NCBI GenBank assembly: GCA_964539665.1
Contig: CAZIKB010000147.1
Coordinates: 1 to 13,773, forward strand
DNA from: CAZIKB01 sp964539665
Lineage (GTDB): Bacteria; Zhuqueibacterota; Zhuqueibacteria; Oceanimicrobiales; Oceanimicrobiaceae
Reading direction: 5' to 3'
DNA length: 13,773 bases
Part shown: piece by piece, positions 1-7,887 of the stretch
How the letters are laid out: every line of letters begins with the position of its first letter
Numbering within the stretch: the stretch's first letter is position 1
Program-made: the position numbers and the translations under genes
Notes under the pieces: generated by a model
The model's input: only the letters and a program-made list of their open reading frames with translations
Databases searched by the model: none
What the model was told of the DNA's origin: nothing

Positions 1-42
1 ATGATCTTACTCAAAATAAAACCCCCAGGGTTACATTTAATT

Positions 43-70
43 TTGACGCAACACGTGACATTGTTAAAAT
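43..70 (+). promoter_or_regulatory. candidate sigma-70 promoter of the receiver gene
   Basis: TTGACG at 43-48 is followed by a 16-base spacer and TAAAAT at 65-70, which match the -35 and -10 consensus at five of six positions each. Transcription would start near 77, leaving a leader of about 100 bases before the start codon at 175. The call rests on sequence resemblance only. Confidence 0.45.
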
Positions 71-174
71 TTATAAATTAAAGTTGCTCTAAAGTAAAAT
101 CATTAGAAGCCGATAAATACGTAATCTTAATAACTATTTCAACATGATATTTTTTGGATCTACGAGACAGCTTT

Positions 175-564
175 ATGGATAATATATTAGTTGTGGATGA
201 TGAGGAAGATATCGTTCAATTGATGTCCGAAACATTAAGCAAATGGGGGTACCATGCCATTACTGCACAAGATGGTGAAGAAGCATTAATTAAATTTCAG
301 GAAACACCCATAGATTTGGTCATCACGGACTTGAAATTGCCCAAAATTAATGGTGTAGCTTTATTAGACAGAATGAAAGAAATGAAGGAAGATACCGAAG
401 TTATTTTATTTACAGGTTACCCGGAAGTAAGTTCCCAAATTGATGCGATGAAATTTGGTGCTTATGATTACATTATCAAGCCGGTGGATCTATCAGATTT
501 GAAATTAAAAATTGACCGGGCATTAGGGAAAAAAAACGTCGGGAAAGACGCTAAGAACGCTTAA
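175..564 (+). CDS. stand-alone response regulator receiver (CheY/Spo0F-like)
   Basis: This 129-residue protein is a single receiver domain with no output domain, so it would work as a phosphorelay intermediate or by binding a partner protein in the cytoplasm. The acidic pocket D8-D9, the phospho-acceptor D52 in a TDLKLP context, the switch threonine T80 in FTGYP and the invariant K102-P103 are all visible, so it should be phosphorylatable. The ATG at 175 begins the canonical first strand (MDNILVVDDE). A TTG seven codons upstream at 154 stays in frame but adds only residues atypical of the family. No cognate histidine kinase lies in the window. The next gene, a rhomboid protease, is convergent, so nothing here identifies the pathway. 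The family call is secure and the partner is unknown. Confidence 0.93.
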   Translation: MDNILVVDDEEDIVQLMSETLSKWGYHAITAQDGEEALIKFQETPIDLVITDLKLPKINGVALLDRMKEMKEDTEVILFTGYPEVSSQIDAMKFGAYDYIIKPVDLSDLKLKIDRALGKKNVGKDAKNA

Positions 565-645
565 AAGCATAAATTGGGCGATGATAATTTCAATTCCTAT
601 CTGATTAACTTTAGCAATTATTATTTCATATTTAATATAGAATCA

Positions 646-1296
646 TTACCAATATTTAACTACACGTCTTTTATTGGGGAAAATATTAATCAATATCATA
701 CCTGCGACAAATCCCCCTACATGCGCCCAAAACGCTACTCCGCCGCCTTCTATTCCAAAGGAGACCACACCAGAAAAAAGCTGCATAACAAACCAGAATC
801 CAAGCACAAACAAAGCAGAAATTTTCCGAATGGTTAAAAACATAAAAATGGGAATAATGACCAGCACTTTTGCTCTGGGATATTTGATTAAATAGGCGCC
901 TAAAATACCCGAGATTGCACCACTTGCTCCAATCATTGGAACATTAGAAATTCCACTCAAGAATATATGCGCTACTACTGCCAATAGCCCGCAGAGTAAA
1001 TAGAAAACAATAAATCGTGAGTGCCCCAGATAGTTCTCGATGTTATCTCCAAATATCCAAAGATAAAGCATATTTCCCGCCAGGTGCATAAATCCACCAT
1101 GCAAGAACATGGATGTAATTAACGTTTTCAGGTTTTGTCCATTGACGACATCAATCGGAATAAGGCCATATTCGTGAATTAAAAATTCAAATCCCAGTTT
1201 TAATTGCAAAGAAAATACCAGAATATTTACAGTTATTAATCCAACCGTAATAAATGGCCGAAGGTCTCTGGGGTTGTCATCTTTTAAGGGAATCAT
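646..1296 (-). CDS. rhomboid family intramembrane serine protease
   Basis: A polytopic membrane protein of 216 residues with the rhomboid core. It carries HLAGN (residues 71-75, with the oxyanion-stabilising H71 and N75), the catalytic serine S125 in GASG (123-126) on the fourth core helix, and the catalytic H192 in AHVGG. The Ser-His dyad is intact, so an active protease cutting substrates within the membrane is expected. The length fits the compact bacterial six-helix form, with a short charged N-terminus and a basic C-terminal tail (NKRRVVKYW) and no extra domain. The ATG at 1296 has no recognisable Shine-Dalgarno sequence. It lies 120 bases downstream of the M23 peptidase gene on the same strand and could be read through from it. 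Substrate and physiological role cannot be inferred from this context. Confidence 0.92.
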   Translation of the reverse strand: MIPLKDDNPRDLRPFITVGLITVNILVFSLQLKLGFEFLIHEYGLIPIDVVNGQNLKTLITSMFLHGGFMHLAGNMLYLWIFGDNIENYLGHSRFIVFYLLCGLLAVVAHIFLSGISNVPMIGASGAISGILGAYLIKYPRAKVLVIIPIFMFLTIRKISALFVLGFWFVMQLFSGVVSFGIEGGGVAFWAHVGGFVAGMILINIFPNKRRVVKYW

Positions 1297-1416
1297 AATG
1301 TTTTTATATGGAGCTTTTCTTAACTTCGAAAGTTTAGTAAAGCTGAGGTCCCATTAGTTATTGATGGGAAACTTGAAATTCTATTCCTTTGTTTTTGCGG
1401 TCAACCGTGCCGGCTG

Positions 1417-3828
1417 TTAATCTATCCAAAAAATGGTTTTTCGAAAGGCATCATTTTTTGAACGGTCCTGTGCCCATACAGAAGCCTCATACTTACCTTT
1501 TGGCAGCGGTTTTTTAAACTGATAGAATATCCTGTCTCGCTCCGGATCATATTCAGCAATCAGTCTTTTGCCATTTAATCTAATGACAATATCATTTTCA
1601 CTTTTAATTCCTGATAATTTGTCCTCAACTTTCGCTGAAATTCTGGGCGTCCGGGATTTTAAGTGAGCCTGATTGCCAAGTCGTAAATTGCTAATTTCCG
1701 GTGGTATCTCATCCCGAATTAATACAAACTTTTCCAGACTAAATACTTTAGCCGAGATAGTTTTATTGGTTGTATCGAGAGTATTGTCAATAAAAGTCCA
1801 CTTACTTTTTGTTGTATAATAATAAACACCCAGTTTTTCCGGATGGATTTCATCATGAGGATATTTCAGCACCACATTTGCACCGGCATTTAATAGTACG
1901 TCCTGCGGTTCGGCATTATAAATTTGGCTCACCATATTTGAAGCTGTGCCATTTGTCAGACTATCTACAAGGATTCGAGCATAAATCGGTTTGTACAGGG
2001 AGCCTGACCAAAAACTTACCCAGAACTTCTGATCTTCTGAAATTATCCGTTTTGATTTTGACGGTTTGATTATCGTAGCCTCGAAATGTTCCCAATTTAT
2101 GAATTCTTCGCCACTTAAATTTTGAGATATTATTTTCAGAAGGTGGTAACTTCCGTTTAGACTATTAAAATCAATCCGGCCAACATATTTATTTAACTCT
2201 ATTTGCTGCAATTGAATTTTCACAGAATCCTCACGCTCTGGATTCAAAATGAGCTCCGGGCTTTCTCTAAGTAAATTCTTCGATTGAATCTCTAATCTTA
2301 AATAGTCATCATAATAATCATAGCCAATCTCAAATTGAGCAGGCTTAGAGGTTGAGATAGGATGTGATTCAATATAAAAATAGGGATAAGATTCGAACTC
2401 AAATTGATCATGTCCAATAAATTTCAGAATTATTGGATTTGCCAAAGGCTTTTCGAGCAAAAGAACACTTCCAGATTTAATTAAACCCGAATCAAAGTTT
2501 TTGCCATTACTTTCTTCCAGGCTATCTTCTTCATAAATAAAATCAAGCGGAATTGAACGCCAGCGATTGCGATTTAATTCAAATGCATTTACATTCTCTA
2601 ACCTTCTTAATTCATAGGTTAGGATGTCATTGAGTATTAACATGCCAGCTTCATCTTTTCTGATTATTGGCTGAATATTATAGGCCGCGCCCACCTGGAA
2701 TTTCCCTCGAATTATGCTAATATTACCAAAATAATCTGAAACTTCAATTTTGAATTCGTGCATTCCGGGAAATAATGCTCCCGCTTGAAAATCATTCTTA
2801 TCAAGAGCCTTTTCAAATGAATATTTGGAACGGATTTCGGGAATGGCATCCAGAGAAGCGCTTTTTAATACTCCGGCCCAGGTCTTGTTTGGCGTATAGT
2901 TTGATTTTACATTGTGCTTACCTTTATAGAGTTTATGAAATCGACCAAATTGTCTTCTTGATAGTCTATAATCTCTTTCTAACTCCACCATAGTATTTTC
3001 TTGAAATGACATTTGATCATACTGATACTGGAAACGTACAACATCATCAACTAACAATTTAAAACTGTACGGGCCGAACAGGTTTGAAGAGTTAGCATCT
3101 TTATCATAGGAAGAAATTGCTAATCCCACATTACCCCATATTGTAACTACTTCGTTTATAACATATTCACCTGAATTGCTCCACTGTGGATAAAGAATAA
3201 CTGGCTTATAATCACCATTAACCTCAGAGCTTACGTCCAATGGCGAAAAACTCAATTTCGTTATTATCGGGCTTACCCGATCAGGAAGATTATAACCTTT
3301 TGATAGCGGATTTATTGGTTTATTAGCAGAATCTCTAATTTCAAAATGTAAGTGAGGCGCTCCTATCCCGGTCTGTCCGGTGTAAGCGACAATTTCGCCA
3401 TGAGCAACCGGTAACTGTCCTTTTTTTAAATATCTGTTTATTCGATATCTTCCCAGACGTTTTTGCTCTGATTCAACATAATCCTGGATTGGGTCCGAGA
3501 ATCTGGAGAGGTGAGCAAATACCGCTGTTTCACCTGTGTCAAGTTTTATATAGAGAGCTCTGCCGTACCCATAAGGCGAAACAGAAATCCTTGAAACATA
3601 TCCCGGCCGGATAGCATATACATTATAGCCAATTTTTCCCCAGGTTTTCACATCAATGCCGGCATGAAATCGACGTCCGCGGTATTCACAAAAAACCGAT
3701 GTTAAAAATTTACTGGCATTGGTCGGCCAGAGATAGAATTGTGCTTCATTCGTTGAATTTTGTGCAATTACAAAAGTGCCTCGGGACAACAAGAATAGCA
3801 AAGTCAAGTAAATTAGAAATTTATTCAT
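1417..3828 (-). CDS. secreted M23-family metallopeptidase with large C-terminal beta-rich region
   Basis: An 803-residue exported protein. Residues 1-22 form a signal peptide with a likely cut after FVIA. The M23 (LytM-like) domain spans roughly 40-180 and keeps every zinc and catalytic element: H55-x3-D59, H106 in FAHLS, and H159-L-H161 in the terminal HLHFEIRD motif. It is therefore predicted to be an active endopeptidase, probably cutting peptidoglycan cross-links in the periplasm. The following 600 residues have no family I can name. The last hundred or so (about 705-803) read as an Ig-like beta-sandwich common in secreted FCB proteins (IPPEISNLRL, DKLSGI, then WAQDRSKND near the end). 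The ATG at 3828 overlaps the stop of the upstream phosphodiesterase gene by four bases (ATGA), implying translational coupling. A pure LytM enzyme would be far shorter, so the tail may direct localisation or substrate binding. Confidence 0.88.
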   Translation of the reverse strand: MNKFLIYLTLLFLLSRGTFVIAQNSTNEAQFYLWPTNASKFLTSVFCEYRGRRFHAGIDVKTWGKIGYNVYAIRPGYVSRISVSPYGYGRALYIKLDTGETAVFAHLSRFSDPIQDYVESEQKRLGRYRINRYLKKGQLPVAHGEIVAYTGQTGIGAPHLHFEIRDSANKPINPLSKGYNLPDRVSPIITKLSFSPLDVSSEVNGDYKPVILYPQWSNSGEYVINEVVTIWGNVGLAISSYDKDANSSNLFGPYSFKLLVDDVVRFQYQYDQMSFQENTMVELERDYRLSRRQFGRFHKLYKGKHNVKSNYTPNKTWAGVLKSASLDAIPEIRSKYSFEKALDKNDFQAGALFPGMHEFKIEVSDYFGNISIIRGKFQVGAAYNIQPIIRKDEAGMLILNDILTYELRRLENVNAFELNRNRWRSIPLDFIYEEDSLEESNGKNFDSGLIKSGSVLLLEKPLANPIILKFIGHDQFEFESYPYFYIESHPISTSKPAQFEIGYDYYDDYLRLEIQSKNLLRESPELILNPEREDSVKIQLQQIELNKYVGRIDFNSLNGSYHLLKIISQNLSGEEFINWEHFEATIIKPSKSKRIISEDQKFWVSFWSGSLYKPIYARILVDSLTNGTASNMVSQIYNAEPQDVLLNAGANVVLKYPHDEIHPEKLGVYYYTTKSKWTFIDNTLDTTNKTISAKVFSLEKFVLIRDEIPPEISNLRLGNQAHLKSRTPRISAKVEDKLSGIKSENDIVIRLNGKRLIAEYDPERDRIFYQFKKPLPKGKYEASVWAQDRSKNDAFRKTIFWID

Positions 3829-4586
3829 ACTTTTGGGTTCTTCTTAATTTTTTCCATAAGTTCAGGCTTATCCGTTATAATTCCGTCAACGCCCATTTCG
3901 ATTAAACTTTTCATCACGATAGGATTATTCACAGTCCATACAACTGAATGATAGCCAAGTTCTTGAATTTTCGCAACTAATTTTTCCTGTGCCAAGCTCG
4001 TTTCTAAAATAATAGCCTTGGCGCCAGATAGTTTTGTTAGAGATATTTCCATATTATGAACATTAAAATTCTTTTCTATCAAATAACCTGTTAAGATTTC
4101 ATTATTAATTTTCCTGACTCTTCGAATTACGATTGGATTAAATGATGAAATAATTACTTTACTTTCCAGCCGGTACTGGTTTAAAATCTCAACCACTTTA
4201 TCTTCAATATGATCTTTTGGAAGACCTTTGGTTTTGATTTCTATATTTAAAATTACTTTTTTATCAATCAATTCAATTACTTCAGCAAGAGTTGGTATTT
4301 GCTCGTTCAGATTCGGATTTGGGCTGTTTAACCTGAGGCTTTTTAACTCCACCAAAGACTTATTCTTAACAAAACCTCGACCGTTGGTCAAACGCGTCAC
4401 CATTGAATCATGAAAAACAACCACCTCGCCTGTTCTGCAGGTTCGCACATCCAACTCAATACCATCAGCGCCCAGGTCAATAGCTGCTTTAAAAGCCGCC
4501 ATACTATTCTCCGGTGCGTTAGCCTTAAAACCGCGATGTGCAAAATTCAGTATTCTCCCTGGAAAAACTTGATCGGTATTGTCCAT
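3825..4586 (-). CDS. glycerophosphodiester phosphodiesterase (GDPD family)
   Basis: This 253-residue protein hydrolyses glycerophosphodiesters to glycerol-3-phosphate and an alcohol, or a related phosphodiester. The TIM-barrel GDPD signature is complete: H17-R18-G19 near the N-terminus, PENS (25-28), the metal ligands E44 and D46 in GIELDV, and the second catalytic histidine in FHD (H59-D60). The C-terminus has the usual VVWTVNN and GVDGIITDKPEL elements. No signal peptide is visible, so it is probably cytoplasmic and UgpQ-like. It heads a two-gene unit with the M23 peptidase through an ATGA overlap. A weak promoter-like pair (TTGTTT, 17 bases, TATTTT; plus-strand positions 4648-4676) lies upstream. 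No Shine-Dalgarno sequence precedes the ATG. Substrate specificity is not determinable. Confidence 0.92.
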   Translation of the reverse strand: MDNTDQVFPGRILNFAHRGFKANAPENSMAAFKAAIDLGADGIELDVRTCRTGEVVVFHDSMVTRLTNGRGFVKNKSLVELKSLRLNSPNPNLNEQIPTLAEVIELIDKKVILNIEIKTKGLPKDHIEDKVVEILNQYRLESKVIISSFNPIVIRRVRKINNEILTGYLIEKNFNVHNMEISLTKLSGAKAIILETSLAQEKLVAKIQELGYHSVVWTVNNPIVMKSLIEMGVDGIITDKPELMEKIKKNPKV

Positions 4587-4702
4587 AATTTAAAAGGCTT
4601 TTAGATTGATGATTTGGGATTAAAGTAACAGTAATTTACTTCTTGTGAAAATAATAAATAATCACGAACTAAACAATCATTAACTGAAAAATTAAATTTA
4701 AT

Positions 4703-5605
4703 TCAAAACCGGCGCCGTACTTTTTCTGTTACTTTTCCCAGCATCCACCTGAAACGGCAGTAGGGATTAGTTAAGTATTTATGCCATCTATCTGCCACAT
4801 CTTTGAAAAATGGCTCTTCAGTCAGAGAAGCCAGGATATGTAGTAACTGGACGTGCACTTTAACGTACATTAGCGAAGCTAACCTTCGAGTTGGATGCAA
4901 GTCATAAAAATTCCAAAAGCCCGTATCGTAACGATTTAGGTTATTTTTCAAGCCATTTACCGCTGCCTGGAATAATTCTTTGGCGGTTTTATCCTGCCAA
5001 AAAACGCTGTAATCATAAATCCCCAACAGCGCAAAGACATGCCCATTTAAAACCAATGAAGGCGGATTGGTTGGAAACTCCTCAAACACCAGGCTGCCAT
5101 CGGGGAAATGCGAGACCACGCCTCCCCTGGCGACAGGATTCAAAAACACCTGGAATGCCTCTTTTGTAATTTCAAGCAATCGCTCTTCGGAGATTAGTCG
5201 ACAATACCTGAGTAAAAGCGAAATTCCCTGTCCCTGGGCCATGCCGGATATCCACGGCGCTTTTAACCTGTAAAAGTCTAAATCATAATCATAAATCCAG
5301 GCGCTTGTTCCGTTTTGCCAGGTTTTAAAATTATCGACCAGCCAGTGAACAATCTTTTGAACATTGTGCAAATATTTCTCATTTTTGTTTTCTGAGTATT
5401 GTTGCAGGTTCCAGAGACCATACTGCACAGTTGTGACATGATTATATTGCAGGCCAAATTTCTTACCCATATAAACGCGTGGAATGCCATTGTCATCAAA
5501 TGGGTAGTCAAAGTTTTCCAATCCATCCCAAATAAAAGGATAAGATATTGAGATCTGGCGCTTTTTTAACTCGGGTTGCCGCGCATTGGCTGAAACGTTT
5601 GACAT
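4703..5605 (-). CDS. D-glucuronyl C5-epimerase-like protein
   Basis: This 300-residue protein matches the C-terminal (alpha/alpha)-barrel domain of heparosan/heparin D-glucuronyl C5-epimerases, which convert glucuronate to iduronate in a polymer. Visible landmarks are APWISGMAQGQGISLL (116-131, the family's AQGQ motif), the LNGHVFALLGIYDY block (186-199), YDLHPTRR (234-241), and Y247 with H251, which align by eye with the tyrosine and histidine of the animal WDYHTTHI motif. The end (ADRWHKYL, 271-278) is also family-like. It lacks a signal peptide and the large N-terminal beta domains of animal enzymes, which exceed 600 residues. It starts only four bases after the stop of the membrane glycosyltransferase gene, so the two are probably cotranscribed and act on one glycan. 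Family membership is clear; the substrate could be another uronic acid polymer. Confidence 0.85.
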   Translation of the reverse strand: MSNVSANARQPELKKRQISISYPFIWDGLENFDYPFDDNGIPRVYMGKKFGLQYNHVTTVQYGLWNLQQYSENKNEKYLHNVQKIVHWLVDNFKTWQNGTSAWIYDYDLDFYRLKAPWISGMAQGQGISLLLRYCRLISEERLLEITKEAFQVFLNPVARGGVVSHFPDGSLVFEEFPTNPPSLVLNGHVFALLGIYDYSVFWQDKTAKELFQAAVNGLKNNLNRYDTGFWNFYDLHPTRRLASLMYVKVHVQLLHILASLTEEPFFKDVADRWHKYLTNPYCRFRWMLGKVTEKVRRRF

Positions 5606-5609
5606 TTAG

Positions 5610-7349
5610 CTATGATTTGAATTTGTAAATTTTGATAGCTGGACCTAAATTCCATAAACCTGATTTAAATTCCTGCAATAGAATCAAATCTTCAGAATTC
5701 AAAACACTTGTGTAAAATTTTTTGCCGTTCTGATAACTAAACCACAAAGTCGTACCTTCTTTTGGGACCGTGCTTTTAAAGTAGCGGTCGTAATTGTCAC
5801 TGGAAGCGATAAGATACTGTAGGCCGGCCTTTTTTATCGTTGCAAGTTTAGGCAAGCGCATTTGCAAAAGCTGACGAATGTAAGCATTATTTTCAAGATT
5901 TGTAGTATCCTGGTTAACCTGGTTGAAATTCCTCAGCTTAAAATCTTTTCTTAAATTAACCAAAACGTATGAAGTTCGCAATCGCTTTTCCCGGAGTAAA
6001 CGCTCTTTTAATTCCAAAGGGAGTAATCCGCTTTCTGTTGAATTTTTGAAATATCGTGCTGGATCAAAAAGGTTAGGCCCGTAGACATAATTTTCATAGC
6101 CAATTACACCCTCCCCGGGGATTTCGGACTCGATCCATTCTTTTGCCCGGGTTCTGGAATCTTTTTGAGTTAAGCGGATATCCTGATAAACAATCTTGAT
6201 AAGCGGCGCTACAAAAATTAGACCCAACAAAACAATCCGGTAGCTTTTCCTGGGCATTTGCTCTGAAACATCGTGTAAAAAAAAAGCTGCTAAAATTGCA
6301 AAAGCAGGAAAAATTGGCAGAAGATAGTGGATGCCAGTTCGCTGCCAAAAGCCAACGATTAATAAGGTTGAAAGTACAAACGACAAAAGCAGAATTTGTT
6401 TTTTATCCCGCTGGAAAAGAGCATAAATTGAACCGGCAAGAAACAATAATCCCACACTCCAATCCTGATAAATTATCTCCCACAAAGGCCATACAACCGG
6501 CATCGCGCTGATGTGCCCCACCATTCCAGAGCTAACATGTGACATGGTAAATTTAAAAGTGCTCCAATATTTCGGAAACGAAAATAACCAGTAAGGCGAA
6601 CCTGCCAAAAATCCGAATAACAGGGCTGAAAAACTCAGGCATAAATGTAAAAAAACTTTCGATACCTGTTTTTTATAAACCAGAACGATTGAAATTATCA
6701 GAGGCAGAAAAATAAATCCGGCATTGTATTTAGTTGAAATGGCCAGGCCGGAAACCACACTTGCCAGGAGGCACATTTTAACGGAAGGCTTTTCATAAAA
6801 TCTAAATATCAAATACAAAGACAAAGCAGTAAGCAAGGCGACTGCTGGCTCCAGCAATACCCAATGGGACAGATCAACATGCGTGAAGCTCAGGGCTAAT
6901 ATGGCTGCGGCGTATAATCCGATCTTTTTAGAATAAATTCGCTGTCCGATTTTGAACAACAACCAGACCGTTACCACCCCCAGGAGCACACTGAAAAACC
7001 TGCCAGTTAATAACAGCCCGGTTGGATTGAGAAAATATGCGGCGCCAAAATCCAAAGCAGATTCAAAAATTCCAAAGACAGTACCCGCGACATAATATAT
7101 CCCTAATACAGCAAAAAGGCAGTAGGAATAAAATGCAGGATAGACAAAATAGGTTGGTTCTAAACTTTTTTTGGCGCCAAAGCTAAGCGCGTTTAAAAGG
7201 TTAAACGGTTCGTCGGAATTGTAGAGGGAAGGTAAGCCATACCAAATTCCGATAAATCGAAGCAGAAAAGTTGCACCAATGATGATAACCAGATATTTTT
7301 CAATAGAATTGTTAGATGATTTGTCCATTGATGTAAATGTTCTTTTCAC
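5610..7349 (-). CDS. GT-C fold integral membrane glycosyltransferase (GT39/ArnT-like)
   Basis: A polytopic protein of up to 579 residues, with about ten or more hydrophobic segments between residues 20 and 390 and a soluble C-terminal portion (about 391-579). GT-C features are the acidic pair D46-E47 in the first periplasmic loop (NSDEPFN), an arginine in TGRFFS (R117), STKYNAGF (205-212), and HYLLPIFPAF (341-350) resembling the R/HYLLPxxP motif of this superfamily. Such enzymes transfer a sugar from a lipid-phosphate donor to lipid- or protein-linked acceptors outside the membrane. The GTG at 7349 has GAGG three bases upstream, which is tight. An in-frame ATG at 7328 is an equally plausible start and would drop seven residues. 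The epimerase follows after four bases, supporting a role in glycan assembly. Donor and acceptor are unknown. Confidence 0.82.
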   Translation of the reverse strand: MKRTFTSMDKSSNNSIEKYLVIIIGATFLLRFIGIWYGLPSLYNSDEPFNLLNALSFGAKKSLEPTYFVYPAFYSYCLFAVLGIYYVAGTVFGIFESALDFGAAYFLNPTGLLLTGRFFSVLLGVVTVWLLFKIGQRIYSKKIGLYAAAILALSFTHVDLSHWVLLEPAVALLTALSLYLIFRFYEKPSVKMCLLASVVSGLAISTKYNAGFIFLPLIISIVLVYKKQVSKVFLHLCLSFSALLFGFLAGSPYWLFSFPKYWSTFKFTMSHVSSGMVGHISAMPVVWPLWEIIYQDWSVGLLFLAGSIYALFQRDKKQILLLSFVLSTLLIVGFWQRTGIHYLLPIFPAFAILAAFFLHDVSEQMPRKSYRIVLLGLIFVAPLIKIVYQDIRLTQKDSRTRAKEWIESEIPGEGVIGYENYVYGPNLFDPARYFKNSTESGLLPLELKERLLREKRLRTSYVLVNLRKDFKLRNFNQVNQDTTNLENNAYIRQLLQMRLPKLATIKKAGLQYLIASSDNYDRYFKSTVPKEGTTLWFSYQNGKKFYTSVLNSEDLILLQEFKSGLWNLGPAIKIYKFKS

Positions 7350-7369
7350 TAGCCTCGGTAGTATTTAAA

Positions 7370-7399
7370 CTCTGCGTTCTCAGCGACCTCTGTAGTGAA
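7370..7399 (-). repeat. degenerate CAGAG-type intergenic repeat remnant
   Basis: On the minus strand this segment reads TTCACTACAGAGG followed by TCGCTGAGAACGCAGAG. It resembles the dispersed, purine-biased CAGAGG/CGCAGAG phrase often found in intergenic DNA of diverse bacteria. It lies between the partner gene of the nucleotidyltransferase and the membrane glycosyltransferase. Only one imperfect copy is present here. The likeness is from memory, so the family assignment is tentative. Confidence 0.35.
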
Positions 7400-7434
7400 T
7401 AATTCAGGTAGACTATGTATTCTACAGAATAAGT

Positions 7435-7887
7435 TTATAAATATCGCAATTCATTTGAAACAAAATTCCATTTATAAAAAAGCGGTAGTGCATTTTCTTT
7501 CGCAAGTTTAGAGGCGAAAGTACTTTTCGCAACCCGATGAAAAAATATCTCCAATTTGTCATTTGGTTGACATGTTTTTAATATCTTACTAAATTTCACA
7601 TGTGATTTTTTTTGGTTAGCGGCATCACATAACAATCCCAAAACTGCAATATTTCCTTTCGAGCTAGTTTTTTCAAATAACAACGAATCATCAATGTAAT
7701 CTATATTTCGAATCAGCCAATCAATAACAACCCAGGTTAACCTGCCTGAATATCTACACCAATTTGTGCTCTCGGAAATTAACTCTTCTGGTTTACGTTT
7801 CCCAACCGTAGAATCAGGAATTGCAACTAATACAGCAGCGCCAAGTTTATTCCACTCTGAAAATAATTTATTTAATTTACTTTCCAT
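7435..7887 (-). CDS. hypothetical protein, partner of the DUF6036-like nucleotidyltransferase
   Basis: I do not recognise this 150-residue protein. It is soluble, basic and mixed alpha/beta by appearance. Features include a short hydrophobic strand (GAAVLVAIP, 16-24), a central SGRLTWVVIDWLIRN helix (48-61), a second helix around AVLGLLCDAA (81-90), and a basic C-terminal half ending in LPLFYKW and NELRYL. No transmembrane segment or known catalytic motif is seen. The ATG at 7887 is chosen because GGAG sits five bases before it; a GTG at 7926 would add 13 residues and lacks that support. From 7887 the gene overlaps the end of the nucleotidyltransferase gene by 16 bases, indicating translational coupling and joint function. 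An antitoxin, toxin or effector partner are all possible. Confidence 0.72.
   Translation of the reverse strand: MESKLNKLFSEWNKLGAAVLVAIPDSTVGKRKPEELISESTNWCRYSGRLTWVVIDWLIRNIDYIDDSLLFEKTSSKGNIAVLGLLCDAANQKKSHVKFSKILKTCQPNDKLEIFFHRVAKSTFASKLAKENALPLFYKWNFVSNELRYL

Noticed and set aside
574..837. Plus-strand reading frame overlapping the rhomboid gene
   Set aside because: It lies mostly antisense to the well-supported rhomboid coding region and has low-complexity, non-protein-like composition.
1349..1369. Inverted repeat TCCCAT-N9-ATGGGA downstream of the M23 gene
   Set aside because: The stem is only six base pairs and no T-run follows on the minus strand, so a terminator call is not supported.
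4623..4641. Inverted repeat AAGTAA-N7-TTACTT between the epimerase and GDPD genes
   Set aside because: Six-base AT-rich arms are expected by chance in this composition; there is no second copy to suggest an operator.
7408..7425. Hairpin GTAGA...TCTAC after the nucleotidyltransferase partner gene
   Set aside because: Short stem, AT-rich loop and no T-tract; this could be chance.
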